Positions 33,732-41,948 of a DNA stretch of 64,000 nucleotides are shown here, one piece after another (positions within the stretch are counted from its first letter, which is position 1; every line of letters starts with the position of its first letter). The notes beneath the pieces are model-generated. The model saw only the letters and a program-made list of their open reading frames with translations. It ran no database searches and was not told the origin of the DNA. A program made the translations under genes and the position numbers. Origin of the DNA: FEN-1219 sp039933105 (lineage in GTDB: Bacteria; Pseudomonadota; Gammaproteobacteria; Steroidobacterales; Rariloculaceae); contig JBDTOT010000009.1 in assembly GCA_039933105.1 (NCBI GenBank), positions 53,493 through 117,492 of the forward strand, in the 5' to 3' direction.

Positions 33732-35519
33732 TCAATACGTCCGCGCCTTGGGCGGGATCGGCTTCACTTCGTCGGTCAGCGTGTTCATTTGCACGGGACG
33801 ATAGTCGAACTTGACGTCGCCACTCGCGTCGATCCACGTGAGCGTGTGCTTCATCCAATTCACGTCGTCGCGATTGGGGAAGTCCTCGCGAGCCTGCGCA
33901 CCGCGGCTCTCTTTGCGATTCAGCGCGGACTTGATCGTGCCCATGGCCTGCAGCAGAAGGTTGTCGAGCTCCATCGTCTCCACGAGATCGGTGTTCCAGA
34001 TCAACGAGCGATCGCTCACGCTGACGTCGGCGAACGACGCAAACACTTGCTCGAGCTTGTCGACGCCTTCCTGCAACGACTCGCCGGTGCGAAACACCGC
34101 CGCGTGATTCTGCATGACGCGCTGCATTTCGAGCCGAATCTTGGCCGTGGCCGTCTTGCCCTTCGCATTGCGCAGCTTGTCGAGGCGCGCCACACCTGCG
34201 TCACCGGCACCCGCCGCGAATGCGCGCGGCCGCGACCCTCGCTCGAGGACCTTGCCGCAACGCTGCGCGGCGGCGCGGCCGAACACGACGAGATCGATCA
34301 ACGAGTTCGAGCCAAGCCGGTTCGCGCCGTGCACCGACACGCACGCGGCTTCGCCGACAGCCATGAGCCCCAGGACAATCTGCTCGCCACCGTTCGCGTC
34401 CTTCGTGACGACCTCCCCGTGATAGTTGGTCGGCACGCCGCCCATGTTGTAGTGCACGGTCGGCAGCACCGGGATCGGCTGCTTCGTGACGTCGACGCCG
34501 GCGAAAATCTTCGCCGTTTCCGAAATGCCAGGCAGCCGCTCTTCGATGACCTCGCGGCCGAGATGCTCGAGATGCAGATGCACGTGGTCCTTGTGCTGGC
34601 CCACGCCGCGCCCTTCGCGAATCTCGATCGTGATCGAGCGACTCACCACGTCGCGCGACGCCAAATCTTTCGCGTTCGGCGCGTAGCGCTCCATGAAGCG
34701 CTCGCCGTTCGAGTTCGTGAGATACCCGCCCTCGCCGCGCGAACCTTCGGTGATCAGACAGCCCGCGCCATAGATGCCGGTCGGGTGGAACTGCACGAAC
34801 TCGAGATCCTCGAGCGGCAACCCCGCGCGAGCGGCCATCGCGTTGCCGTCGCCCGTGCAGGTGTGCGCCGACGTGCACGAGAAGTACGCGCGGCCGTACC
34901 CGCCTGTCGCGAGAATGACCATCTGCGAGCGGAACCGGTGCAACCGGCCCGTTGCCAAGTCGATCGCGGCGAGCCCCTTGCACTCGCCGTTCTCCATGAT
35001 CAGATCGATCGCGAAGTACTCGATGAAGAACTCCGCCGAATGCTTCAACGACTGCTGATACAGCGTGTGCAGCATTGCGTGGCCGGTGCGGTCCGCCGCG
35101 GCGCAGGTGCGCTGAGCCGTGCCCTGGCCGTAGCGCGTCGTCATACCGCCGAAGGGCCGCTGATAGATGCGCCCGTCCTCCGTGCGTGAGAAGGGCACAC
35201 CGTAGTGCTCGAGCTCGATAACGGCAGCAGGCGCCTCCTTGCACATGTACTCGATCGCATCCTGGTCACCGAGCCAATCGGAGCCCTTGACCGTGTCGTA
35301 CATGTGCCAGCGCCAATCGTCCTCGCCCATGTTGCCGAGCGCCGCACTGATGCCGCCTTGCGCTGCCACTGTGTGGCTACGCGTAGGGAACACCTTCGTG
35401 ACGCACGCCGTGGAGAGGCCTTGCTCGGCCAAGCCGAGCGTAGCGCGCAAACCGGCGCCGCCGGCGCCAACGACGACCACGTCGTAGTGGTGGTCGATGA
35501 ATTCGTATTCTTTGGTCAT
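33732..35519 (-). CDS. sdhA: Succinate dehydrogenase flavoprotein subunit
   Basis: A 595-residue catalytic subunit that oxidises succinate to fumarate. The dinucleotide motif VVVGAGGAGLRATLGLAEQG is near residue 15. The FAD-linking His is in TRSHTVAAQGGISAALG, and the active-site region is HPTGIYGAGCLITEGSRGEGG. The C-terminal domain ends with the DWMKHTLTW-like segment and KPIPPKARTY. The ATG at 35519 directly follows the sdhD stop by two bases. Upstream extension of the frame runs through sdhD and is not real. Confidence 0.97.
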   Translation of the reverse strand: MTKEYEFIDHHYDVVVVGAGGAGLRATLGLAEQGLSTACVTKVFPTRSHTVAAQGGISAALGNMGEDDWRWHMYDTVKGSDWLGDQDAIEYMCKEAPAAVIELEHYGVPFSRTEDGRIYQRPFGGMTTRYGQGTAQRTCAAADRTGHAMLHTLYQQSLKHSAEFFIEYFAIDLIMENGECKGLAAIDLATGRLHRFRSQMVILATGGYGRAYFSCTSAHTCTGDGNAMAARAGLPLEDLEFVQFHPTGIYGAGCLITEGSRGEGGYLTNSNGERFMERYAPNAKDLASRDVVSRSITIEIREGRGVGQHKDHVHLHLEHLGREVIEERLPGISETAKIFAGVDVTKQPIPVLPTVHYNMGGVPTNYHGEVVTKDANGGEQIVLGLMAVGEAACVSVHGANRLGSNSLIDLVVFGRAAAQRCGKVLERGSRPRAFAAGAGDAGVARLDKLRNAKGKTATAKIRLEMQRVMQNHAAVFRTGESLQEGVDKLEQVFASFADVSVSDRSLIWNTDLVETMELDNLLLQAMGTIKSALNRKESRGAQAREDFPNRDDVNWMKHTLTWIDASGDVKFDYRPVQMNTLTDEVKPIPPKARTY

Positions 35520-35521
35520 TG

Positions 35522-35902
35522 CTAGGATCCGAAAGCGATTTTCAAAATCGAGAACACAGCCGCTACGGCCAATCCCGTATGTCCGAAGGCGGACGCCATC
35601 AGAAATGCGACGCGGGATGCCTTGCCGGTTACATAGTCCTCGATCACCACCTGCACTCCGAGGAAGGAGTGGTAGGCGGCTGCCCCGACGAACAGGATCA
35701 AGAGGATGCTGGTGACCGGCCTGTGCGCCCAAGCCGCCACAGTGAGATAGCTGAAGTCCGGCAGCGTCGTGAGCCCCACGGCAAACCACAACGCAAGAGG
35801 TATGAGCGCCACGGCCGTCACCCGTTGCACCCACCAGTGCTCGGCTGCGCCATGCGCGTTGCCCAAGCCAAGCACGCGATTCAAAGGTGTGACGAGACTC
35901 AT
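35522..35902 (-). CDS. sdhD: Succinate dehydrogenase membrane anchor subunit
   Basis: A 126-residue three-helix anchor starting MSLVTPLNRVLGLGNAHG. The family segments HWWVQRVTAVALIPL, YHSFLGVQVVIEDYV (heme and quinone-site region) and a final hydrophobic helix FGHTGLAVAAVFSILKI are seen. It pairs with SdhC to bind heme b and ubiquinone. An ATG 11 codons upstream would overlap sdhC and is less likely. Confidence 0.92.
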   Translation of the reverse strand: MSLVTPLNRVLGLGNAHGAAEHWWVQRVTAVALIPLALWFAVGLTTLPDFSYLTVAAWAHRPVTSILLILFVGAAAYHSFLGVQVVIEDYVTGKASRVAFLMASAFGHTGLAVAAVFSILKIAFGS

Positions 35903-35912
35903 CGGCGGGCCC

Positions 35913-36290
35913 TCAAACGATGACGAGCAAGGCAAACGTCGCGGTGGCGACGAGCGTCACGAGCAGGACAGTCCATCCGCTCGCCCGGATCGCGCCGCGA
36001 TCGAAGCCGACGCCGGCGTCCCAACACAGGTGGCGCACACCATTCGTGAGATGCAGGCAGAAGCAGAACGTCCAAGCGATCAGCGGCACCTTGAACCAGG
36101 GGCTGGCGTACACGGCCTGCACGTCGGCGAACGCCGCGGGGCCGCTCGCGAGCGCGATGAGCCACGCGGCAAGGGCTACCGCTCCCAGCGACAGCAAGAG
36201 GCCGGTGATGCGATGCAGACTCGACAGCCACATCGTGATCTGCCACCGGTAGATCCAATACGGCGACAACGGCCGCGAAGCGCCTGGCAT
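35913..36290 (-). CDS. sdhC: Succinate dehydrogenase cytochrome b556 subunit
   Basis: A 125-residue anchor with three hydrophobic helices. The signature SPYWIYRWQITMWLSSLHRITG contains the quinone-site Ser and Arg, and HLTNGVRHLCWDAG contains the heme-ligand His. The ATG at 36290 (MPGASRPLSPY) is the family start; a frame extension of 17 codons has no support. It is separated by 10 bases from sdhD and 47 bases from the SdhAF4 gene upstream. Confidence 0.93.
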   Translation of the reverse strand: MPGASRPLSPYWIYRWQITMWLSSLHRITGLLLSLGAVALAAWLIALASGPAAFADVQAVYASPWFKVPLIAWTFCFCLHLTNGVRHLCWDAGVGFDRGAIRASGWTVLLVTLVATATFALLVIV

Positions 36291-36337
36291 GGTAAGAGGA
36301 TCTCCTAAGATTTGCGTGCTTTGCCGACGGGTACCGC

Positions 36338-36541
36338 TCAAAAATCGATGCAGCGGCCGGCGCGCTCCCAGTCGCCATAACGCGTTGGCTCAAGCCCTTT
36401 CGGGCCGCCAATTTCGCGAGGCGGGGGCAGGGTATTCGCGGGGGCGACGGCTGGCTGTACTGGCGAAACGACCGCGGTCCGGGGCGCAACGGCTGGCGAA
36501 GATACGTCCGCCACCTGCTCCTGTCCGCGCTCATCAGCCAT
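36338..36541 (-). CDS. DUF1674/SdhAF4-like succinate dehydrogenase assembly factor
   Basis: A 67-residue protein with a disordered Pro/Ala/Val-rich N-terminal half and the conserved C-terminal block GGPKGLEPTRYGDWERAGRCIDF, split here as GGPKGLEPTRYGDWE and RAGRCIDF. This is the DUF1674 signature shared with mitochondrial SDHAF4, which binds flavinylated SdhA and protects it before assembly with SdhB. The ATG at 36541 is chosen over a TTG two codons earlier. It is the first gene of the sdh operon, which ends with the other SdhA factor, sdhE. The location strongly supports the assignment. Confidence 0.88.
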   Translation of the reverse strand: MADERGQEQVADVSSPAVAPRTAVVSPVQPAVAPANTLPPPREIGGPKGLEPTRYGDWERAGRCIDF

Positions 36542-36620
36542 GCGCAAAGTTTGCCAGAAACGCCTAGACTCCGCACTACGCCTCTCCGCTTCAGCGCGCT
36601 ATTTCACGGCGATCTAAGCG

Positions 36621-36634
36621 GTTCGGCGCCGAAC
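36621..36634. promoter_or_regulatory. 14-base perfect palindrome in the sdh/ygfZ divergent promoter
   Basis: GTTCGGCGCCGAAC is a perfect palindrome ending eight bases before the ygfZ ATG, in the 101-base region between the divergent sdh operon and ygfZ. It could be a regulator site or a small hairpin covering the ygfZ initiation region, which lacks an obvious ribosome site. Confidence 0.4.
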
Positions 36635-36642
36635 GCAACGCG

Positions 36643-37530
36643 ATGCCCACCCTCAGCTTGCTCAGCGACTCCACTTGCGTCGAGGTACGCGGCGCCGACG
36701 CGGGCAAGTTCCTGCAGGCGCAGTTGAGCCAGACCGTCGCCTCGGGCGCCGCCAACTCAGCCCCCCTTGCGGGCTGGCTCGATGCTCGCGGTCGGGCGCG
36801 CGCGCTGGTTCGCGTGTGGCCTGAGCCTACCCGGTGGCTGCTCGCGACGCCCTCCGACGGAGTCGAGGACCTGCTGAAGCGTTTGCGCATGTTCGTGCTG
36901 CGCTCCGCCCTGACGCTGCGTGTCGCGGACGATGTCGCGGTAGCGGCGCTGCTCGACCCAACGCCGGACTGGCTAACGGGGCGCGGCCTGCCGACCACCG
37001 CGGCTCCGGACACCGTGATCGCGCGTGGCAGCCTGCACTGGCTCTGCGTCGCAGCAGACTACTGGCAAGTGCTGGGCGGAAGCGCCGCCCTCGCCGCCCT
37101 CGAACCCAACCTCACGCGAACGCCGCCGAGCGCGGCAGCGCTCGCCGAGATTCGGCTCGGGCTGCCCGCGATCGTGCCGGCGATGGTCGACCGCTTCGTC
37201 GCGCAAATGCTGAACCTCGACGTGCTCGGCGCCGTCGCGTTCGACAAAGGCTGCTATCCGGGCCAGGAAGTCGTGGCGCGGGTGCACAACCTGGGCGACG
37301 TGAAGCGTCGCGTGCACCGGTACTCAATGGCTGCCACGGCGCCCGCAATCGGCGCAGCAGTGACCGCTACGGGCGGCGACGCTGTGGGCGAAGTCGTGCG
37401 CAGCGCGCCAACAACGGCAGGCTGCGAATTGCTCGCCGTCGTGGATCACGCGGCTGCCGATGGCGCACTCGCAGTCGCGGGTGCGGCCTTGCGCGAGCTG
37501 CCCTTGCCGTTCGCCGTGCCGAAGCGCTAG
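36643..37530 (+). CDS. ygfZ: Folate-binding iron-sulfur cluster protein YgfZ
   Basis: A 295-residue GcvT-like protein that uses tetrahydrofolate in repair or assembly of certain Fe-S proteins. The hallmark KGCYPGQEVVARVHNLG is near residues 204-220, and the N-terminal domain has FLQAQLSQTV and GWLDARGRARAL. It is divergent from the sdh operon, whose SdhB needs Fe-S clusters, a frequent neighbourhood. Its TAG stop shares the palindrome CTAG with the lysS stop on the other strand. I see no ribosome site before the ATG. Confidence 0.93.
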   Translation: MPTLSLLSDSTCVEVRGADAGKFLQAQLSQTVASGAANSAPLAGWLDARGRARALVRVWPEPTRWLLATPSDGVEDLLKRLRMFVLRSALTLRVADDVAVAALLDPTPDWLTGRGLPTTAAPDTVIARGSLHWLCVAADYWQVLGGSAALAALEPNLTRTPPSAAALAEIRLGLPAIVPAMVDRFVAQMLNLDVLGAVAFDKGCYPGQEVVARVHNLGDVKRRVHRYSMAATAPAIGAAVTATGGDAVGEVVRSAPTTAGCELLAVVDHAAADGALAVAGAALRELPLPFAVPKR

Positions 37531-39017
37531 GCCTCGGGCTTCAGCTGCGGGAACAGCAATACGTCGCGAATCGACGGCGAGTTCGTGAGCAGCATCGCGA
37601 GCCGGTCGATACCTAGACCTAACCCCGCGGTGGGCGGCATACCGTATTCGAGCGCGCGCACGTAGTCGGCGTCGAAGAACATCGCCTCCTCGTCGCCCGC
37701 GGCTTTGGCGTGCGCCTGCGCGTGGAACCGCGCGGCCTGCTCTTCCGGATCGTTGAGCTCCGCAAATCCGTTCGCGAGCTCACGGCCGCCGATGAACAGC
37801 TCGAACCTGTCGGTCAAGAACGGATCGGCGTCGTTACTGCGCGCGAGCGGCGAAACCTCGGCTGGGTACTGCGTCATGAACACGGGCCCGCGCAGCGTGG
37901 GCTCGACGGTCTTCTCGAACAGATCGTACTGGAGCCGCCCGGCACCAGATTGAGCCTGCACCTCGATGCCGTGCTTCACGCACTCGGCAGCGAGCGCCGC
38001 GCGATCGCGAACGCGGCCGGTGAGCGCGGGATTCGCGCTCTCGAGCGCCGCCTCGACCGTAACCTCGGCGAACGGCGCTCCAAGATCGAAACTCTCGCCC
38101 TGGTATTCGACGACGTCACTGCCCGTCAGTGCGCGGGCGGCACCACGCAGCAGACTCTCGGTGAGCGTCATCAAGTCCCGCGGGCCGGCGTAGGCCTGAT
38201 ATAACTCGAGCATCGTGAACTCGGGGTTGTGGCGCGTCGACACGCCTTCGTTGCGGAACACGCGCGAAAGCTCGTACACACGCTCGAAACCGCCCACGAC
38301 CAAGCGCTTCAGATACAGCTCGGGAGCGATGCGCAAATACAAATCGATGTCGAACGCGTTGTGATGCGTGATGAACGGCCGTGCCGTGGCGCCGCCGGGG
38401 ATCGCCTGCATCATCGGCGTCTCGACCTCGGTAAAGTCGAGCGCGTCGAGAAAGCCGCGCACGAAGCGCACGAGCTCACTGCGCCGCCGAAACACCTCGC
38501 GCGTTTCTTCACTCATGATCAGGTCGACGTAGCGCTGGCGCAGCTTCGTCTCCGGGTCCGTGATGCCATGCCACTTCTCGGGCAGCGGCCGCAGCGACTT
38601 CGACAGCAAGCGGATCTCGGCCGCGTCGAGCGACAGCTCACCGGTTTTCGTCTTGATCAGCTCGCCGCGCGCCGCCACGATGTCGCCCAAGTCCCACTTC
38701 TTGAATTCGGCGTACACGGGCTCCGTGAGCCGATCGCGCTTCAACATCAGCTGGATCTGGCCCGAGCGATCCTGCAACTTCACGAAGCTCGTGCCGCCCA
38801 TCACGCGCTTGACCATGAGCCGGCCCGCGACACGCACCTCCGTCGGCGTGGCCACGAGCGACTCCGCGGTGTGCGACTGGTACGCCGCGAGCAACTCGGC
38901 CGCGAGCGCGTCGCGGCGAAAGTCGTTCGGATAGGCGTTGCCCGTCTCGCGCATGCGCACGAGCTTCGCGCGGCGCTCCGCGATCAGCCTATTCTCCGGT
39001 TCGTCGTTGTCCGCCAT
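37527..39017 (-). CDS. lysS: Lysyl-tRNA synthetase (class II)
   Basis: A 496-residue class IIb synthetase. The N-terminal OB-fold anticodon domain contains VRVAGRLMVKRVMGGTSFVKLQD. Class II motif 1 is followed by motif 2 (RVYELSRVFRNEGVSTRHNPEFTMLE, visible in parts) and motif 3 GLGIGIDRLAMLL-like (GLGLGIDRLAMLLTN). Length is normal. It starts ten bases after the prfB stop, the conserved prfB-lysS pair. Confidence 0.97.
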   Translation of the reverse strand: MADNDEPENRLIAERRAKLVRMRETGNAYPNDFRRDALAAELLAAYQSHTAESLVATPTEVRVAGRLMVKRVMGGTSFVKLQDRSGQIQLMLKRDRLTEPVYAEFKKWDLGDIVAARGELIKTKTGELSLDAAEIRLLSKSLRPLPEKWHGITDPETKLRQRYVDLIMSEETREVFRRRSELVRFVRGFLDALDFTEVETPMMQAIPGGATARPFITHHNAFDIDLYLRIAPELYLKRLVVGGFERVYELSRVFRNEGVSTRHNPEFTMLELYQAYAGPRDLMTLTESLLRGAARALTGSDVVEYQGESFDLGAPFAEVTVEAALESANPALTGRVRDRAALAAECVKHGIEVQAQSGAGRLQYDLFEKTVEPTLRGPVFMTQYPAEVSPLARSNDADPFLTDRFELFIGGRELANGFAELNDPEEQAARFHAQAHAKAAGDEEAMFFDADYVRALEYGMPPTAGLGLGIDRLAMLLTNSPSIRDVLLFPQLKPEA

Positions 39018-39027
39018 CGCTCGTTCC

Positions 39028-40123
39028 TTACAAGCCCTGTTTCAGGCTCTCCTGTAAAAATTCGTCGAGATCGCCATCGAGCACGTTTTGCGGCCGCGAA
39101 GTCTCGAAATTCGTGCGCAGATCTTTGATCCGCGACTGGTCGAGCACGTAAGAACGAATTTGGCTGCCCCAACCAATGTCGGCCTTGTTGTCCTCGATGA
39201 TCTGCGCCTCCGCGCGCCGCTTCTGCTCTTCATGCTCGTAAAGTTTCGCGCGCATCTGGTTCATGGCCGTGGCGCGGTTCTTGTGCTGGGAGCGCTCGTT
39301 CTGACACTGCACGACGATGCCGGTCGGAATGTGCGTGATACGGATCGCCGACTCGGTCTTGTTCACGTGCTGACCGCCGGCGCCGCTCGCGCGGAACACG
39401 TCGACTCGCAAATCCGCGGGGTTCAGTTCGATCTCGATGTCGTCTTCGATCTCGGGCGACACGAACACGGACGCAAACGACGTGTGACGGCGATTCCCAG
39501 AATCGAACGGCGACTTGCGCACTAGCCGGTGTACGCCGGTCTCGGTGCGCAACCAGCCGAACGCGTACTCGCCGCTCAAATGGATCGTGGCGCTCTTGAT
39601 GCCTGCGACCTCGCCCGCGGACTGCTCGAGCACGTCGACCGTGTAGCCGTGCTTTTCCGCCCACTTCAGGTACATACGGAACAGCATCTCCGCCCAGTCT
39701 TGAGCCTCAGTGCCGCCGGAACCCGCTTGGATGTCGAGAAAAGCGTTGTGCGCATCCATCTTGCCGGAGAACATGCGCCGGAATTCGAGCGTTTCGATCT
39801 GTTGCTCGATGCCCTGCACCTGACCGATCACGTCGTTTAGCGTGCTCTCGTCGGCTTCCTCACGCGCGAGCACGGCGAGCTCCGCGGCTTCGTCGAGCGT
39901 CTTGTCGACGCGGCCCAGCGTACCGACGACGCCTTCGAGCACCGCGCGTTCACGCCCTAGATTCTGCGCGCGCTCGGAATCTGACCAGACCTTCGGGTCT
40001 TCGAGCTCGCGATTGACTTCTTCGAGACGCTCCCGCTTCGCGTCATAGTCAAAGATACCTCCGCAGAGCGGCCGATCGCTCTTTCAGAGCAACAATGGCG
40101 GGAGCAATTTGATTGGGTTCCAT
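39028..40123 (-). CDS. prfB: Peptide chain release factor 2 (programmed +1 frameshift)
   Basis: A class I release factor for UGA and UAA stops, 364 residues after recoding. The zero frame runs MEPNQIAPAIVALKERSAALRRYL and meets a TGA at 40049-40051; the +1 frame continues DYDAKRERLEEVNRELED to the end. The GGQ motif is present in ASGAGGQHVNKTESAIRI, and the peptide anticodon region has SPF in VRKSPFDSGNRRHTSF. The frameshift signal is annotated separately. Reading the two frames as separate genes would be wrong. lysS follows after ten bases. Confidence 0.97.
40049..40062 (-). promoter_or_regulatory. prfB autoregulatory frameshift site
   Basis: On the coding strand GGAGG is followed by TAT, then CTT TGA C. 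This is the RF2 recoding signal: an internal Shine-Dalgarno-like element, a slippery CUU and an in-frame UGA. Low RF2 favours the +1 shift that makes full-length RF2. Confidence 0.95.
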
Positions 40124-40168
40124 CGGGGCGGTCGTGCAGTTTGGCGGCGCAAATACTACCATTGAATC

Positions 40169-40537
40169 ATGCAGCTGACGCGCGCCGGCGGACCGCAACA
40201 CATCATCAGGGCCTGGGAATCGGGCCGGCTGCGCATCGCCGAGCGTTGGCTTACGGGCAACCTCATCGTCAGCGCCGACGCGATCGTCGAGGGCTGGACG
40301 ACGGCCACACCGACCGCGCTCACGCTCGACGATCTCGCACCCGCGCTCGCTTTCGCGCCGACGATCTTGCTGCTCGGCACGGGCACCGACAAGTTTCTGC
40401 CGGACGTAGATCTCATGGCGGCCCTCGCCGAGCAACGCGTGGGTCTCGAGATCATGAGCACGCCGGCCGCGTGCCGCACGTTCAACGTGCTTCTACAGGA
40501 ACAGCGCCGCGTCGTTGCAGCGCTTTTCAATCCCTAA
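40169..40537 (+). CDS. Mth938-like domain protein
   Basis: A 122-residue protein of the Mth938/Xcc1710-like family (related to NDUFAF3). It has the segments LTGNLIVSADAIVEGW, LLLGTGTDKFLPD and VGLEIMSTPAACRTFNVLLQEQRRVVAALFNP, the last being the signature C-terminal block. Bacterial function is not established. The mitochondrial relative assists complex I assembly. It is divergent from prfB across 45 bases, and its TAA overlaps the nlpD stop on the other strand by three bases. Confidence 0.85.
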   Translation: MQLTRAGGPQHIIRAWESGRLRIAERWLTGNLIVSADAIVEGWTTATPTALTLDDLAPALAFAPTILLLGTGTDKFLPDVDLMAALAEQRVGLEIMSTPAACRTFNVLLQEQRRVVAALFNP

Positions 40538-41274
40538 CGCGCGACCGGTCGCAAGAACTGCAGCGGATCGACGGGGACCCCGTCGCGACGAATCTCGAAA
40601 TGCAGCCGCGGTTGGCGCTCCGGTCCCACGCCCATCAGCGCAATCGTGGCACCCGCGGTCACGTCCTGACCCTGACTGACGAGCAGCCGACTGTTGTGTC
40701 CGTATGCGCTGAGATACGTGTCGTTGTGCTTGAGAATGACGAGCTGGCCATAGCCGATGAGGCCGCTCCCGGCATACACGACGTGGCCCGCCGCAGCCGC
40801 ACGCACCGGCTGCCCTTCGCGGCCGCCGATCGCGATGCCGCTGGCGATTCCGTTGGGCGAACCGAACCCCATGACGACGGCCCCGTCCGTGGGCCAGAGC
40901 CAGGCCGGCATTGGTTGCGGTGGCGGAACCGGCGGCGGTGGCGAGGTGCGGCTCGGCGTCGCGCGAGCCGAGCGCCGCGCTACGGCGGTCGTGCGCGGCG
41001 GCGCCAGCACGAGACGCTGCCCCACGCGCAGCGCGTCGGGATTGCGGATACCGTTCCAGCGGGCGAGGTCGCGTTGATCCAGCCGATGTTGCCAGGCGAT
41101 CTGATAGAGCGTCTCGCCGCGGCGCACGACGTGCACGGACGCACGCGAGACGCGCGTCGGCTCGTGCTCGGTCGGTGCCAAGCTCGAGCAACCTGCGGCG
41201 ACCGCGAGCAACAGCACGACGCAGAGCTTCACCGCCGCGCCGACGTTGCCGTCGCGCGCGCGGCGCACGGTCAT
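40534..41274 (-). CDS. nlpD: LysM/M23 lipoprotein NlpD-like
   Basis: A 246-residue outer-membrane lipoprotein. The lipobox is VVLLLAVAAGCSS, with Cys near residue 29. One LysM domain (HVVRRGETLYQIAWQHRL) and a Pro-rich linker precede a LytM/M23 domain. The M23 metal ligands are lost: the usual HxxxD is GIAIGG and the usual HxH is RLHFEIRRDG. It therefore probably activates amidases rather than cutting the wall itself. The ATG overlaps the pcm stop (ATGA). The surE-pcm-nlpD order is canonical, but no rpoS gene follows. Confidence 0.9.
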   Translation of the reverse strand: MTVRRARDGNVGAAVKLCVVLLLAVAAGCSSLAPTEHEPTRVSRASVHVVRRGETLYQIAWQHRLDQRDLARWNGIRNPDALRVGQRLVLAPPRTTAVARRSARATPSRTSPPPPVPPPQPMPAWLWPTDGAVVMGFGSPNGIASGIAIGGREGQPVRAAAAGHVVYAGSGLIGYGQLVILKHNDTYLSAYGHNSRLLVSQGQDVTAGATIALMGVGPERQPRLHFEIRRDGVPVDPLQFLRPVAR

Positions 41275-41948
41275 GTCGACGTGCCGTCGACGAACGGCAC
41301 GAAGCTCACAGGCATCAGCTCCTCGCGATTGAACTCGCTGCCCGCTCGCGTGACTCGCACGAGCGTCTGCCGGCCACGCTCGCCAATCGGGATGACGAGC
41401 ACGCCGCCTTCGTCGAGCTGGGCGCACAACTCCGGCGGCACGTGCTCCGGCGCCGCCGCGGCGAGAATACCCTGAAACGGCGCCTGACTCGGCCAGCCGT
41501 GCCAACCATCGGCATGCCGCACGCTGACGTTGCTGATGCGAAGCTCGCGCAAGATGCCGCGCGCGCGCTCGAGCAACGGCTGAATCCGCTCCACGCTGTA
41601 GACGTGCTGCGCGAATGGCGCGAGCACCGCGGTCTGATAGCCGCAACCCGTACCGATCTCGAGCACGCGGATGAGCTTGCGGCCGCCCGCTCCCTCGATC
41701 AGCGCCTGCGTCATCGCGGCAACGATGTACGGCTGCGAGATCGTCTGACTGAAGCCGATCGGCAACGCCGTGTCTTCGTACGCGCGGCTCGCGAGCGCTT
41801 CGTCGACAAACAGGTGGCGCGGCACCGCTCGCATGCGGTCGAGCACCGCGGGATTCTTGATGCCTTCCGCCTTCAGACGGTCGATCAACCGTTCGCGCGT
41901 TCGCGCGGACGTCATGCCGATGCCGCTGCGGTCCCGGTTGTCGATCAC
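41271..41948 (-). CDS. pcm: Protein-L-isoaspartate O-methyltransferase
   Basis: A 225-residue SAM enzyme that repairs isoaspartyl damage. The family block GIGMTSARTRERLIDRL, PRHLFVDEALASRAYEDTALPIG, the substrate loop SQTISQPYIVAAM and the SAM motif VLEIGTGCGYQTAVLA are present. I use the GTG at 41948, which overlaps the surE stop (GTGA) and keeps the conserved GIGM upstream of the ATG at 41915, an alternative start. The longer frame extends into surE and is not real. Confidence 0.93.
   Translation of the reverse strand: MIDNRDRSGIGMTSARTRERLIDRLKAEGIKNPAVLDRMRAVPRHLFVDEALASRAYEDTALPIGFSQTISQPYIVAAMTQALIEGAGGRKLIRVLEIGTGCGYQTAVLAPFAQHVYSVERIQPLLERARGILRELRISNVSVRHADGWHGWPSQAPFQGILAAAAPEHVPPELCAQLDEGGVLVIPIGERGRQTLVRVTRAGSEFNREELMPVSFVPFVDGTST

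Noticed and set aside
33789..35189. A 466-codon plus-strand frame opposite sdhA
   Set aside because: Antisense shadow; composition is Arg/Ala/Val/Asp-rich without motifs.
40049..40051. In-frame TGA in prfB, read at first as a gene-breaking mutation
   Set aside because: It is the RF2 programmed frameshift stop, with the CTT slippery codon and upstream GGAGG intact.
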